From Stenopsyche tienmushanensis (lineage: Eukaryota; Arthropoda; Insecta; Trichoptera; Stenopsychidae): a DNA stretch of 64,000 nt. Under the pieces are notes generated by a model. That model was not told the origin of the DNA, made no database searches, and saw only the letters and a list, made by a program, of their open reading frames with translations. Below are positions 9,239 through 20,049 of the stretch, in pieces. Both the position numbers and the translations under genes were made by a program. Location: contig WACJ01000295.1 in the NCBI GenBank assembly GCA_008973525.1, forward strand, positions 1 to 64,000. The letters run 5' to 3'. How positions within the stretch are numbered: position 1 is the first letter of the stretch; the number at the start of each line of letters is the position of its first letter.

Positions 9239-11119
9239 AAAGTTTTAGTACAACAAGAAAAAATCGGACATTTCATATGAAAACTATTTATCGGGTCTCT
9301 CAATAAGGGCGCTCAATTTTTAAATGTAAATAAAATAAGTTGTATGTTAGATATTCACTCATTTTTTTTTTCATTTAAATAAATATTATATGGCAATAAA
9401 TAATAAATAAAATATTATTCAAATTTTTATCGTGATTTTGCCTGGTAGTACGTATTCGGTATGTCTGATTTTCGATGACTTTGTTGCATAAATCTGCCTT
9501 AATTTGCTGGATAAATAAATTTGAGGATATAAAATTTTTGCAATTTATACACATAGATTTACCATTTAAGATGAATCTAAAGCAAGAAGTCTAAAAGCAT
9601 TAAATGGCTGTATAATAAATGATCCATATCATTCAGTTTAGTTCAAGTTGTTGCACATATTGTTCAATATTAGGTATATTTTTTTAGCATATAATAATTT
9701 TCCATATTTTACTAAATAATTTACAATAAATTTGATAAGTATTGCTTCAATAAAATGGCCGAGGATTTCATTGGATATCTATTTTTTAAAAGCTAAAACT
9801 ATTTGCTTCGGATTCTTTAATACGTTTGAATTTCCCAAAAAGGACGACCGAGTTTCCAATAACTCAATTACAACCAGTCACTTGCAGACATTCCTAAGAT
9901 TGCATATGGAGATGTCCGATTGAGCTGAAGTGGCCAGATACGTCGATATTCACGACGTTCCAGGATCGCATAATTCAGGTTACTATAGTATTTGAAGTAT
10001 GATATCAAATTTGACGCTCAGCTGACTTTCGTCCTGCGACACTTTCCCAAGCATCCTACGGAACGTTTTGGGAATTGCTGCATTGTGCTAGGAAGCAGTC
10101 CTGGTTACCGCACAATGGGAGTGATATACGGCCGAAAATCCAACAAAAGCCTTATATAAAAAATTGCAGACATAAATAATATTGGCGCAAACTAGCAGGT
10201 GATTTACAGCGAATGAAAATCCAGGAGCCAAGTCAAGTTACAGCCTTAATTATTGTAGAATTTGAGTCTCAATTAGCATCCGACTTTGTTACGTTCATGT
10301 TATATTAACGCATATTCCCGGGAGGGTCAGGATTGACGAGTGGAAACGACTTCCACTACAGCCTTTTACCTTCTACAATTAAATTTTAGAGCCTATTTAT
10401 GTCTTTACGTCATGAATCGTTGATGAAATGCGTGTTTTTGTGCGAGGAATCTCTCGTCGAAATAAAAGTGTATTCAAATTGGAGTGGCTTTTTGAAGTAT
10501 GGCAGGGATGCAAATTGAATTAGAGGAAAGAATACAGGGCGGGCATGAAGAATATCCTTACCTCAATAATATACGCTTTTCAAAAGTACGTTTTAACGAA
10601 GCATTATTGCCTTAAAGAAGACATCCATTAAGCTTTTTCTGGCTTTCGTTTCACATTCTCCTTTCTGCCAAATTTAATTACGCAAACATAAAACGCTTTG
10701 CCCGTAAATATATTTCGGGACTTATGGGCAAACATGACAACTTGCGCCATACGGAATACATAATGTTGCCTCGGATAAATGCCCATTAATAAATGCTCGA
10801 ATCGGGAATCAACTGTGATTATGGACCTTCAGACAGAACCTTGAAGACTAAATGGATCAAGGTCAATGCCTATATAAGAAAACATCCATTAAATATATTA
10901 TCTATGAGTTGAAGGTCTTCAATATCTATCATAAATGGTCATCATTCATCCCATTTAATACACAAATTCAACAGGACTTTTTTGAATATTTTTTTATAAT
11001 TTGTATTTTGCAATCCCTTCTATAAATATTTTTTGACATTGTTTTTAGAGAGCAAACTATATGTGCGTATGTGTCAATTTGGAGTGTGGATATGCAGGGT
11101 AGGAGATAAAAAGTATTTC
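9239..11119. other. Low-repeat stretch, no gene seen
   Basis: 1.9 kb of mixed composition without a family shared elsewhere in the window. 9930-10440 is slightly GC-richer. Frames such as 9732-9923 show no motif. It could be ordinary intergenic or intronic DNA; no exon-like frame with splice sites was convincing. Confidence 0.45.
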
Positions 11120-11197
11120 CAAGGTCTCGACCGCGGGAAGACGTATTCCTCCCACCGGTTTACTCAATCTCGTAGCTGTAGTATTTCTCTCAGCATG
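11120..11197 (+). repeat. LTR-B-like fragment
   Basis: CAAGGTCTCGACCGCGGGAA, GACGTATTCCTCC, TCTCGTAGCTGTAG and TTTCTCTCAGC follow the order of the longer copy at 47205-47640 (TTTGCCGCGGGAAGATGCAT, AGTCTCGTAGCTGTGATCTC, AATAAA). Related pieces are at 53041-53130, 53450-53520 and 61760-61850. A poly-A-like run follows at 11209-11224. Confidence 0.5.
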
Positions 11198-11289
11198 AAA
11201 AAAATATCTCAAAAAAAAAAAAAATGAAAAGAGTCCAGAATGTCATTATTGTGGAGCAACAAAGGCTGATAGCTGTAAAATATCTTTCC

Positions 11290-11392
11290 ATAAATAGAAG
11301 GAATTAGTTACATGCGGAAGTGGGGAGCAGCTTGAAAAATCTACCCCCAAGAGCGCCTCCGCTCCATGTTACACTGGTGTCAGAAGTAAGAT
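11290..11392 (+). mobile_element. LTR-A 3' end with tRNA-Leu primer-binding site
   Basis: GCGCCTCCGCTCCATGTTAC is the LTR-A terminus. TGGTGTCAGAAGTAAGAT at 11375-11392 is complementary to the CCA end and acceptor stem of eukaryotic tRNA-Leu (...CACTTCTGACACCA), with one change. This is therefore the junction of a 5' LTR with its internal region. What follows does not resemble gag. Confidence 0.75.
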
Positions 11393-12637
11393 GAAGGCGG
11401 TCGGGTTCGTAAAAATGTGTAGAATAAAATTGCGGGACTTAATTGTGTTATAATAATTAGGACATTGAACATTATACTCATCCCGTCCTGTGCTGATATA
11501 ATTTGATTTTTAAATTACAGAAAGTTGTCTCTCCAGGCACTTAGCTGATGAAAAACTCAATTGATAGCAACGAATTATTAAATGAAGTCTTCCTGATAAT
11601 TAAATTTTAACCATTTCATCAGAGCTATGTTCAAATTTCGACTTTTAATAGCTCCTTGGCGGCATTAAGGCCGTTAGAGCCGGTCGTTATATTTTATTCC
11701 CGGTCCGTTAAAAATAAAAATTCACATTAAATTATGAAAGTCGTCGAATGGCCAAACTTAATACTTAAAACTGTCTTGTGATCGCAGTCAATCCGACAGT
11801 GTCTTTGATTTGTCAGTTCAAAATCTATACGTAACGGGGGCCGATCGGCCACGCATCGCGGCGGCCCTGCAGAGTAACGGCGTGACGGTATTGAAAATGG
11901 GCATAAATGTTATCCGCTCATTATAATGTTAATTAAGCTATTTAAGAGGGCAAATGTTTTCCTTTAATGCCTTAATATAACCCAAATTTTCATCAGGTCT
12001 TTTACGAGACCTAATTTTATACCGAGCAATTTCGGGTGTCCTTTTTCGTCTAGGACCAAAGGGAAATTATACAGTAAAAAGGGACGAACTTAACCCTCAA
12101 TGCGACACAGGCGGTCGGGATTTACATTAAAATATCAGATTTATTAGGATCTAAGAAATGGTGCCGGATAGTTGATTACTGGCCGAGGAGATAAATGCAC
12201 CCTTAAACAAGTTCAAGCCTTAAGGGTCGAATTACACGCATATATATTACACTTTCACAGTGTAATAATGTCGTGGAAATGTTTCATGTAATATAACATA
12301 TTATTTAAATTTTATGTGTCATAAGAATGAATTAGTATCTGTAAGTAGCAAGCGGTCGGACTATTAACTCAATCATCTTGGATTCAAACTTACAGCAGAT
12401 GTGGCTTCGAACAAAAACTTCAAACTCCATAAATCCTTTTAATAACTATTTTATTACAATTTCAAACTTAAAAAAACTATAATAGTCTTCAAATGAAATA
12501 TATTCCATTTTATAGCTCCGGGTTTACCGTAAAAAATATTTTGATTTATTGAATAAAATAGAAAAAAAGGGGTCATTGCTTAGGATGGCACTACCAGGGT
12601 GTAATCATCTCCCTCGGATTGTGCTCTTACTTACGAG
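11393..12637. other. Low-repeat stretch with one hairpin
   Basis: No gene seen. ATTACACT-TTCAC-AGTGTAAT forms a perfect hairpin at 12246-12266. Slightly GC-richer pockets (11650-11900, 12090-12130) carry no frame or motif I can interpret. Confidence 0.45.
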
Positions 12638-13224
12638 TAGGGAATCCAATCCCGGGATCCCGGATCCCGGGATCCCGGACAGTTTTAGGTACTTAAGAAT
12701 CTCGGGATTATAAAACGTAATCCCGAAAATTTCGGGATTGAATTTTTTTTCTAACAGAAATCGTACAACTCACCAATACGATGAAGTCTACTAAATCGAG
12801 ACATTCCCGACGAAATCTGGACGCTTGGAAACAGTGGCGTAATTACTAATTAGCGAGCTTAGGCGATGCCTAGGGGCAGTGACTGTCTAATCTATGTATA
12901 CATATATAGCGTACATATATGTTTTTCAAAATTGTTATAGTAATCTTTCACTACCGGTGATGTATTTACTACACCTCGACTCTAATAATGGGATTATCGA
13001 TATGAAATATAATAGATACGGGATTCAGAATTTTTGTATTCCTCCGTAATATAATTACGAATCACATCAAAGTATTATAGTATATGAGTAATAATCTGCA
13101 GCGACGGAAATAAATCATTTGTCGGGAAATTAGGAATTTTGCGAGTTTTAGTCCGTGTTTCAGCAGAAAGGAATTTTATCAGTCACATCGATAGTGCTTC
13201 GTGATAGGATTCCCTACTTACGAG
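12630..13224. mobile_element. hAT-type MITE with 8-bp target duplication
   Basis: The element is 12638-13216. It begins TAGGGAATCC and ends GGATTCCCTA, inverted repeats with the hAT terminal pattern (YAGGG). The flanks are direct 8-bp copies, CTTACGAG at 12630-12637 and at 13217-13224, the duplication length typical of hAT. Just inside the left end, GGATCCC units form a dense palindrome (12650-12690), and ATCCCGAAAATTTCGGGATT at about 12721-12740 is a second one. At 579 bp with no transposase frame it is non-autonomous. Confidence 0.9.
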
Positions 13225-13463
13225 GAAATAGCATAAAGTAGAAGATAGCCAGAAAAGATGTCGATCATAGCTATTTGTCCAAGACTTTACAAGTTATTTG
13301 CAACTTGAGTCACATTAAAAAGCAATCTAACTGCGAGACTCTGATGACGGACAGCCTCTTCCTTAAGCATGGCAAAGGCCAGCATGGAGATAGAAGATAT
13401 ATTATATCTTCCCTCAGTGAAGGTTCTCAACCGACTTTCATTCTGAAAAACATCGACCATCAT

Positions 13464-14700
13464 CTATTTTCTTTGCAGGGATTTTCCCCTTTCCAGGAAG
13501 AAAGCCCGTGGCTCCAACTTGTTAATTTTTTCCCTTCCGCACATAGCACTCGTCATGTATTTGCACCAAGCATTCCATGCCCTAGCATCCGTTAACATTG
13601 CTAGGGGAGAGCGAGCTGATTCTCAGCTCCTTCCATAGGATGTCCCTTTCTATGTTCCATGCTGGGCAGACAAATGTCGTAAGTGCAGCATCGTCGTACT
13701 CCGCTTCGTAGTGGGGGCACTCCGGATCGATCTATTTGCCTATTTTGTGTAGGTAGCTACTAAAACAGCCGTACCTTGTGAGAACCTGGGTCAAGTGGTA
13801 GCACAGTTGACTGTGCTTTCTGTCTACCCAGGTTCTCAGGTTTGGTATTAGCTCATGTTTCCACCGACCTTTATCGGAGTTGTTCCATAAGGACTGCCAC
13901 GCCGCCATGGTCCTTTGCTTAACGTTTTTCCTGCCTTCACCTTTCTGTATTGCCTGTCTCTCGTAGGCGAGCAGGTTGATTGGTGGTATGGCAGTCAGTA
14001 CCAGGACGGCGTCTTCCGACACTGTGTAGTATGCAGCAGCCACTCTGATTGCGTTCCTTCTCTGAACTCTAGCCATATTAAGCCTTTCAATTTTTAGTGC
14101 CTCAGCCCATATTGGCGCGCCGTACAACAGTACTGAGTGCATTACCTCGTTGTAGAGTCGCCTTCTGCTTGTTTTTGGGCCACCAATATTGGGCATCAAC
14201 CTGGCTAGTTTCTCTGTGATTCTGTTTGCCTTCTCCGTGTGGGTGACGAATCGAAGCTTGTCATCAATCTTCATCCTTAAATACCGAATGGATCTTGAGT
14301 ATTTAATCTTGCAACCCTCGACCCTCAGGGGCGGGGGGAGGGGCAAGCTTTCTGCGTCTTGTAAAAAAGAGGGCCTCCGTTTTTTTGGACAGCGAGCTCC
14401 AGATTTGCTCCTGTCAGCCACTTCTTGGCCTTCCTCAGCGCGTCCTCGCAGGTCGTTCGCAGGATCTCCGTGGATTCAGTGGTGACTAGGATGGCAACGT
14501 CATTAGCGAATGCAACCATATTGTTTCACCCGTTTCATTGCGCTGCTGAAGTCGCTGGAAGATAAGTCTCTCCAGCAGCTTCGCCAACCCATCCAACATT
14601 CAGAGCGGTTTATACGCCGACGGACCTAGAGGTGCTTTCCCTTTTTGAATTAGAACCAGCTTCTGCCTTTTTCACGGTCCTGTAAACCTTAGAATAGAGT
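13464..14700 (-). pseudogene. R1-type LINE ORF2 fragment (RT and C-terminal region)
   Basis: From high to low coordinates the minus strand reads LIQKGKAPLGPSAYKPL, then MLDGLAKLLERLIFQRLQ (RT motif 1 region), then jumps to NMVAFANDVAILVTT (the F/YADD block, here AND, first Asp changed to Asn). AKKWLTGANLELAVQK follows, then the 229-codon frame at 13732-14421 with KLARLMPNIGGPKTSRRR and LLYGAPIWAEAL, and the C-terminal stretch ending near SLQRK and a stop at 13464. The section between RT motif 1 and the AND block is deleted. Frameshifts split the rest. Sister copy: 36889-37594. Confidence 0.85.
13780..13837 (-). repeat. Nested inverted repeats inside LINE copy
   Basis: GAGAACCTGGGT (13780-13791) pairs perfectly with ACCCAGGTTCTC (13826-13837), and AGCACAG-TTGA-CTGTGCT (13800-13817) forms an inner hairpin. 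In the sister copy near 37100-37160 the inner and right arms are not conserved, so this looks specific to the copy. Confidence 0.6.
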
Positions 14701-14890
14701 CATATTATCAGGAGGACCCGAAACTATTCATTATTTAATATTCTTTCTCGACTCTTTTTTTTATAAAAAAACTCTCCGGCTTTGATGCAAAAACTGATTT
14801 TAAATGTAATTCCACTTCGATTGCGTGCTTTGAAGTGGAATTACATTTATTTTGCTTCATAGATCTGAATGCTATTCAAAAAGAGAGTTC

Positions 14891-15031
14891 TGACACCAGT
14901 GTAATGATATCCATACTACCTCAAAATAACCATCCTATTCATTTTGCCGATGAGTTTTAAATGTGACACCAGTGTAAAGATATCCATCCTACCTCACAAT
15001 AACAATCCTATTCGTTTTGCCGATGAGTTTA
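14891..15031. repeat. Tandem duplication, period 73 bp, starting with a PBS-like site
   Basis: Two adjacent units, 14891-14963 and 14964-15031, each begin TGACACCAGTGTAA, continue GATATCCATNCTACCTCA and end TTTTGCCGATGAGTTT. The opening TGACACCAGTGTA equals the minus-strand LTR-A primer site plus LTR end. The unit is thus probably LTR-A-edge DNA duplicated locally. Confidence 0.7.
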
Positions 15032-15884
15032 CACAGTGATTCATGTGGGTTCCAGTTTTTGCAATAACTGTTCAATGTTTGTTGTGGATTTGAATCGATT
15101 AGTCTCTAATCGTTCTCAGTTCATCCATTAGCCTTCTATTGCCCGAATTAAATTTTAAAAACCAATATTGACATCTGTGAACGATTATAATTATTGATAG
15201 ATTACACACATGTTTTCGTTACTGTGTCCGAACACAAACGGAGCTCAAACATAATAACTCGAAATGTTTGAATACTTTCTGGTCCTACTAAATATTATAA
15301 TAATACACGTCACTGTTGCAAAAAAATAGGAATCAAATTGCAAAGTTATATAATATCAAGGAGCATTTGTATTTCCTCAATTAAAATTGATGTTTGCCAT
15401 ATAACTCATATGCACGAAAAACGTATTTGACATTAATAAAGCATTCGATAAAGTATAGCATAACGGTCAACGTTAAAAAATGTTCCCATAATTTTTATAG
15501 TATATTTTTTTCCATAATTAATATAATCAGTGGATAGATAATATATAATACATTAATAGATAATATTTTTTAAAATAATATACAAGAATGCCTTTCCTTG
15601 CGTCCGAAACCATCGTGAAAGTTTTCAAATAAGGAACAAAATTAGCTTATTTTTCAACGTTTACACGACGCTAAGTACATTCTACATCAGTATTCAGAGA
15701 CTTTGCAAAGTGGTGTTTTATATTTTTTTGCGAGACACCTTCAAGGTCGATATAAAAACATCAAGAGGGCAGCTTATAAAGTTTGGGGTTGTTGTTGTCA
15801 AGAATTAGACGATCTTGGATGGACTTAGAATGTTAGTGTCGAGATAATCTAAAATTTACTAAAAGTCGACAATAATGTGTTATA
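15032..15884. other. AT-rich stretch, nothing recognised
   Basis: No shared repeat, frame or RNA signature was seen. Confidence 0.45.
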
Positions 15885-16140
15885 CGAGGGAGATTCAAAT
15901 ATAACCCGGAATTTTGCTGTATAAATTAACTTATTTTTCTACATAGTTACCTTCATTAGAAATACATTAATTCCATCGAATAGGAAGCATCTTGATGCAG
16001 TAACTGAAGAAAGAACGCAAGAAGTAGCATCCTGTGTTGCGCAACGTGTAATTATTCTTTTTCTAGTAAACGAAAGCTTGTAATCAATTGAAATTTTGAA
16101 GACATTTGAAGCACAGTTTGCTGATTCTACCCTAATAGCT
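15885..16140 (+). mobile_element. Single mariner-type end, related to the palindromic MITE
   Basis: After a TA at 15883-15884 the sequence CGAGGGAGATTCAAATATAA, CCGGAATTTTGCTGTA, AACTGAAGAAAGAA and GTTGCGCAACGTGTAATTAT matches the arms of 6980-7373 and the end at 63559-63760. GAAGCACAGTTTG near 16110 matches GAGGCACAGTTCG in the MITE. The opposite end is missing. Confidence 0.7.
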
Positions 16141-16911
16141 GCAATGAAAATATTGATATTTTTCATTATATCGAGGAATTTCATTGTTTAAATTCTTCAA
16201 GATCGTACTTCTCACCGCCCTCCCAGGGTTGGGGCAAATTGGAACATGTTTCCAATTTACGCCGATACCTTCATCCTTTACATGTAACGTTCCGCCCTTT
16301 TTTAGTATTAACTTTGATTGGAAAACTTAAGGATTACGCACGGGTTATTTCATAGATGAACTTATAAAGGTTTTAATTAGGGAGCCCGAGAGACGTTCGA
16401 TACTTTCGATGGTGGCGAATAATTTGCCTACCCTTCCCGGGGAAGTTCATTAAAATTTTAGATTGGAGTAAAAAACCGGTTACACGCGTATTTAGGAACC
16501 CTGATATCAAATGCGACAGCCGGTTTTACGAGGCGAAACTTTCGCTTTGAGCGAAATTGTACTCCGGATTTGGACTTTTGAATCGAATCATTCCGAATGC
16601 TCTCAGCTTTTAGAGTACACAACTTTTATCTTGTAATAATAGAAGAGAAATAATAAAGATTTTATCTCAAATTAGAATATCAATATTGAGCTTTTATTAA
16701 CATGTAACTTATTGTTTAACCAATATCGATACTTTAATTATTAATAAAAGTAGTAATATGTGGAGATATAAATGATTGATACATTTATTTAGACAAGTAT
16801 TTCTAATATCCTATGCTTAAAATTTTAAAGATTAATTGTGCAATATTTGAATAATAACAATAAAAAAAGCGTAAAGTTGTAAGGAGAACAGACAGACATA
16901 CATGTATTAAA
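16141..16911. other. Low-repeat stretch, no gene seen
   Basis: 16200-16560 is less AT-rich than its surroundings but contains no frame or motif I can defend; the remainder is AT-rich. Confidence 0.4.
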
Positions 16912-17067
16912 TATAGTCAATCCTCCTACAGCACTTACTTCAATAGATCTTGTGGTGTTTTTCATATTAGAAACGAGTAAAACGCTAGAAAAACTAAAAA
17001 ATAATTATAAGAGCCTAAATTTCTATAGCGTAGTCCCTATCTCGAGGTTATAGAAGGGTTGACTATA
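16912..17067. mobile_element. 152-bp MITE, TA target
   Basis: The element 16914-17065 starts TAGTCAATCCTCCTACAGC and ends ATAGAAGGGTTGACTA, imperfect inverted repeats, with TA at 16912-16913 and 17066-17067. A second, one-ended copy begins at 55439 (TAGTCAACCCTTCTATAACG). The size and TA target fit a Tc1/mariner/pogo-type MITE. Confidence 0.7.
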
Positions 17068-17254
17068 TACATACAATCCAAAATAAAATAATTTTGATTT
17101 TGCCGATTTTTTAAAATTATTTTGCATTGTATAGTCGCAGTGTATCTTCATCATCATCTTCTTCTATATGCGCTTTGTCTTTCGAGAATGTTGACAGTCA
17201 GATAATCCGATGCTAGGACCGCTCCACTGTCGGAAGTTCTTCAGCCGATGATGT

Positions 17255-17641
17255 TGTAACGTTGAGGCGGAGGCGCTCTTGGGGGCAGGGTCCCCGGGCG
17301 GCTCCCTGTCCTCCATGTGCTCGTTGGGATGATTGCGCTAGCACACGGGTCCGTTCTTTTATCGGGCGTGTGATGTTCCAAACAAGAGAGAGAGAGAAAG
17401 AGAGATCTGGCTGCAGGAAGGACGACCTCTCACAGCCAAGGTTAACCGATGATTCTCCCGCCTCCCGCCTCTTGCGCGCCACTACTCAACCGGTAACGGT
17501 GCACGCGCAAGAAGCAATCCATCGGTATGCAGGTGCAATGTCTCCGTATGGCCACAAGAGATGGCGCTGTTAAAATAACACATTGCACCTGAAGAGAGAT
17601 GGAAGATGTCGCTGTTAACAGCGCTACTACATGGGGATGAC
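17255..17641 (-). mobile_element. LTR-A copy, nearly full length
   Basis: On the minus strand it runs from GTAGTAGCGCTGTTAACAGC through the ACATTGCACCTGCATACCGA block, the CTGCAGCCAGATCTCTCTTT tract and the CGATAAAAGAACGGACCCG block to CGCCTCAACGTTACA. The left boundary TGTAACG at 17255 is the LTR 3' terminus. The GGGGATGA at 17633-17640 is near the U3 start, whose last bases are lost. No primer site follows at the left edge, so this is a solo or 3' LTR. Confidence 0.8.
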
Positions 17642-18117
17642 AAACCAAAAAAATATATAAAACATGTTATTTCATTTCACTTTTGGATCACAAAAATGTA
17701 CCATAGCTCATTTATCATCAGTTTGTTCTTAATATAGGTCAATAGGTTTATATGGGTCAATTATTTTCTTCAATTAAGAAAATCAAGTAACCATAAACGA
17801 AATGGTAATCGATTATAACGGCCACGTGAAGACTATAGGCATTCATTAACCTTTTGAGGAGTGAGCAAATTTAAAATCGATGAAATCGTTGATGCCATAA
17901 TCGCTTTACATCGATTACTTTCCGTCAGCTCCTATCAGCGTAAGACAATCTTCAATTTGAGGCAGAGTCAATTGTAAATTAATACTGTTGATAGCATATA
18001 AGACCATGTAATTTTTTTACATAAGCAATACACAAGAAATCGATTCATTTGCTCCTGCTTTAGAAGGAAATGTAATCAGACAAAGACTCATTCAACAAGC
18101 AACAACGAACAGGAAGC
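17642..18117. other. AT-rich stretch, nothing recognised
   Basis: No repeat, frame or RNA signature seen. Confidence 0.4.
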
Positions 18118-18262
18118 AATTAAATAAATAAACACTGTCGAAAGCACACAATATTCGGTTATTTCTTTGCGTAAACATATAATATAACAAACTTGAAATC
18201 GAAGTCATTATTAGTCGATAAATTTGCGCTAACGCTCAATGTACAAGAGTGATCTTTCTGAA
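18118..18262 (+). repeat. Repeat family D, copy 3
   Basis: It contains ATAAATAAACACTGTCGAAA, TTTGCGTAAACATA, TATTAGTCGATAAATTTGCG and ACAAGAGTGATCTTTCTG. It overlaps the inverted copy at 3447-3577 and the right part of copy 1 at 1280-1480. Confidence 0.6.
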
Positions 18263-19900
18263 TAAGTGGAGGGGGGGAGGTCCCAGACCCTGGGACAGTA
18301 CTCCTTTAGGGGTAAATCACACGCCCAATTAGTTATTTATATTAAAGATGATTTTTTTATTAAAAAAAAGCGAATCTTACTGCGCGTGGCTTCATTAGAC
18401 GCGTTCTATAATATGATATTTAATTGGAGATAATGTGTTTTATTCAAAAATATAATATAACATTTTTCAAAATGTAAATATTATTAATTTGGAATTTAAA
18501 ATGTATTTTAGTAAAAATGTATGAATGGTGAAATTTCAGTACGCCCTGGATCGCCGCACTCGAGAGCAAGTTAATGAAGAAAATAAGAACTCATTCAAGG
18601 AAAAAAGTATTTAACAACCTTTGAAGAATTGTAGAATTTCATTACAAAGACTAATAAAAAGGGGAATTCGCCGAGAATAGACTTAAAAGACGACCCTTAA
18701 ATGAGCAACAATTTATCAAAGCGCCAAACACTAATTTAGACCACCGGATTGTTTCGCTTTCTCTGATTAAATATTTACGGAGAAAAAATGTTTTATACGG
18801 CATCGATTCGAGGATCATTCTGAAAGTTTGCTCATATTTTACGAAAGTTTTCAGCTGATTGTGGCGCAATAGTTAGCGACGGGGCTATCGAAAATGTGGA
18901 TAAATGTTCCGGGTAGCATTCGACGGTCGAATAGGGAAAGAGTTGTGAGTTTTTTGACGGCTGTAAACGGGTCAACGGGCAATGTTCAGCTGAAGCTGAA
19001 AACTGTCCACGGATTTTGTAGTAAATAGAAATAAACGGAATTTGTAATGTTTCGGGGGGACATAGTGTTTTGACAGCATGCCAGCATTTAAAGAATAATT
19101 TATTTGTTTTTCAGCAACTCAGATTAAACTTTTTGCTGAAATATCCAAGTGATCTTTATTGAATCAAAATTTACTAATGAAAACATGACTTTCAACGAAT
19201 AAACAAACCAAAAGCTTAATAATTCAATACACGGTAAATGGCTATAGTTCTGACACCGCCGGAAATATTGATGTGCACTAATCTAAATTCCTATTTTTAA
19301 TATAATAATTTGCTTAATGACTTTTATGCTCAGTATTCCATAAACATGCTTAAAGACGTTTTTATCAAGACGTTATCTCTCAGTCAAGACTCACGGCTCA
19401 GCCTCCCACTCGCAATGGTGTCAGATCTGATATCAATATAAGAAAACCGCCATTATAATTATAACTCACAATAGGATAACTGCATTAAAACAGCATTCAG
19501 TATACATAGTCAATATTACTCCACATTATAGCGTTTCCATTGCGGGTGATCTTTAAAAACTATCAGCAAAAGGGCGCTGTTCATTGGTTATTCTTTCAGT
19601 GACCTTTATAAAGGCGAAGGAAATAATTGGATATAATCCAAATAGAATATTATATTTCTTTCATTCGATCAGAATATTGTATAAGAAATACCCAAGCAAT
19701 AGATCAAATATTACAGAGATTTTTTTTACATAACATAGGGCCTTTCGAATACCCGACATGCGTTGCAATGCAATTAAAGATATAAAGTGTATGTATTTTA
19801 ATTCAGTTTATTGGAATGATTATATATATTTTTAATTACACTAAAAAAACTGGTATTTGAGAAGTACATTAAAACTTCAAATATATATCTTTCCGTTATT
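18263..19900. other. Low-repeat stretch with weak LTR-A primer-site traces
   Basis: No gene seen. GTCCCAG-ACC-CTGGGAC at 18280-18296 is a perfect hairpin. TTCTGACACCGCC at 19248 (minus) and AATGGTGTCAGATCTGAT at 19414-19431 (plus) resemble LTR-A primer sites in inverted order, with no LTR recognisable beside them. The remainder is AT-rich. Confidence 0.4.
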
Positions 19901-20010
19901 TCGAGTCTCCTGTCGGACTCATGGACGCGGAATAGCTGCCGGCGCCTTGGTGATGCTCACAAGGAGCTGTCCGTCCAGTGATACCAATATGCGATGTTGC
20001 TTCGTGTTTG

Positions 20011-20049
20011 TTTTTGTTCTTAATATATTTTTCAGGCAATGATAGCACC
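20011..20049 (+). repeat. Short repeat shared with 25628-25665
   Basis: Both places carry a T-rich run, then TTAATATATTTTTCAGGCAA or TTAAAATATTTTCCAGGCAA, then TGATAGCA. The polypyrimidine plus CAG pattern looks like a 3' splice site, but the downstream frames are not shared, so I call it only a short dispersed repeat. Confidence 0.45.

Noticed and set aside
13275..13595. 106-codon plus-strand ORF
   Set aside because: It runs antisense over the C-terminal coding region and trailer of the R1-type LINE (13464-14700).
13780..13837. Inverted repeats as MITE ends
   Set aside because: They fall inside the LINE coding region, without target duplications, and are explained by that copy's sequence.
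14888..15031. CRISPR-like repeat
   Set aside because: There are only two adjacent units with no spacers, in a eukaryotic context.
19248..19431. Full LTR-A copy flanked by two inverted primer sites
   Set aside because: The primer-like sites are imperfect and no LTR-A block could be found next to them; kept only as weak traces.
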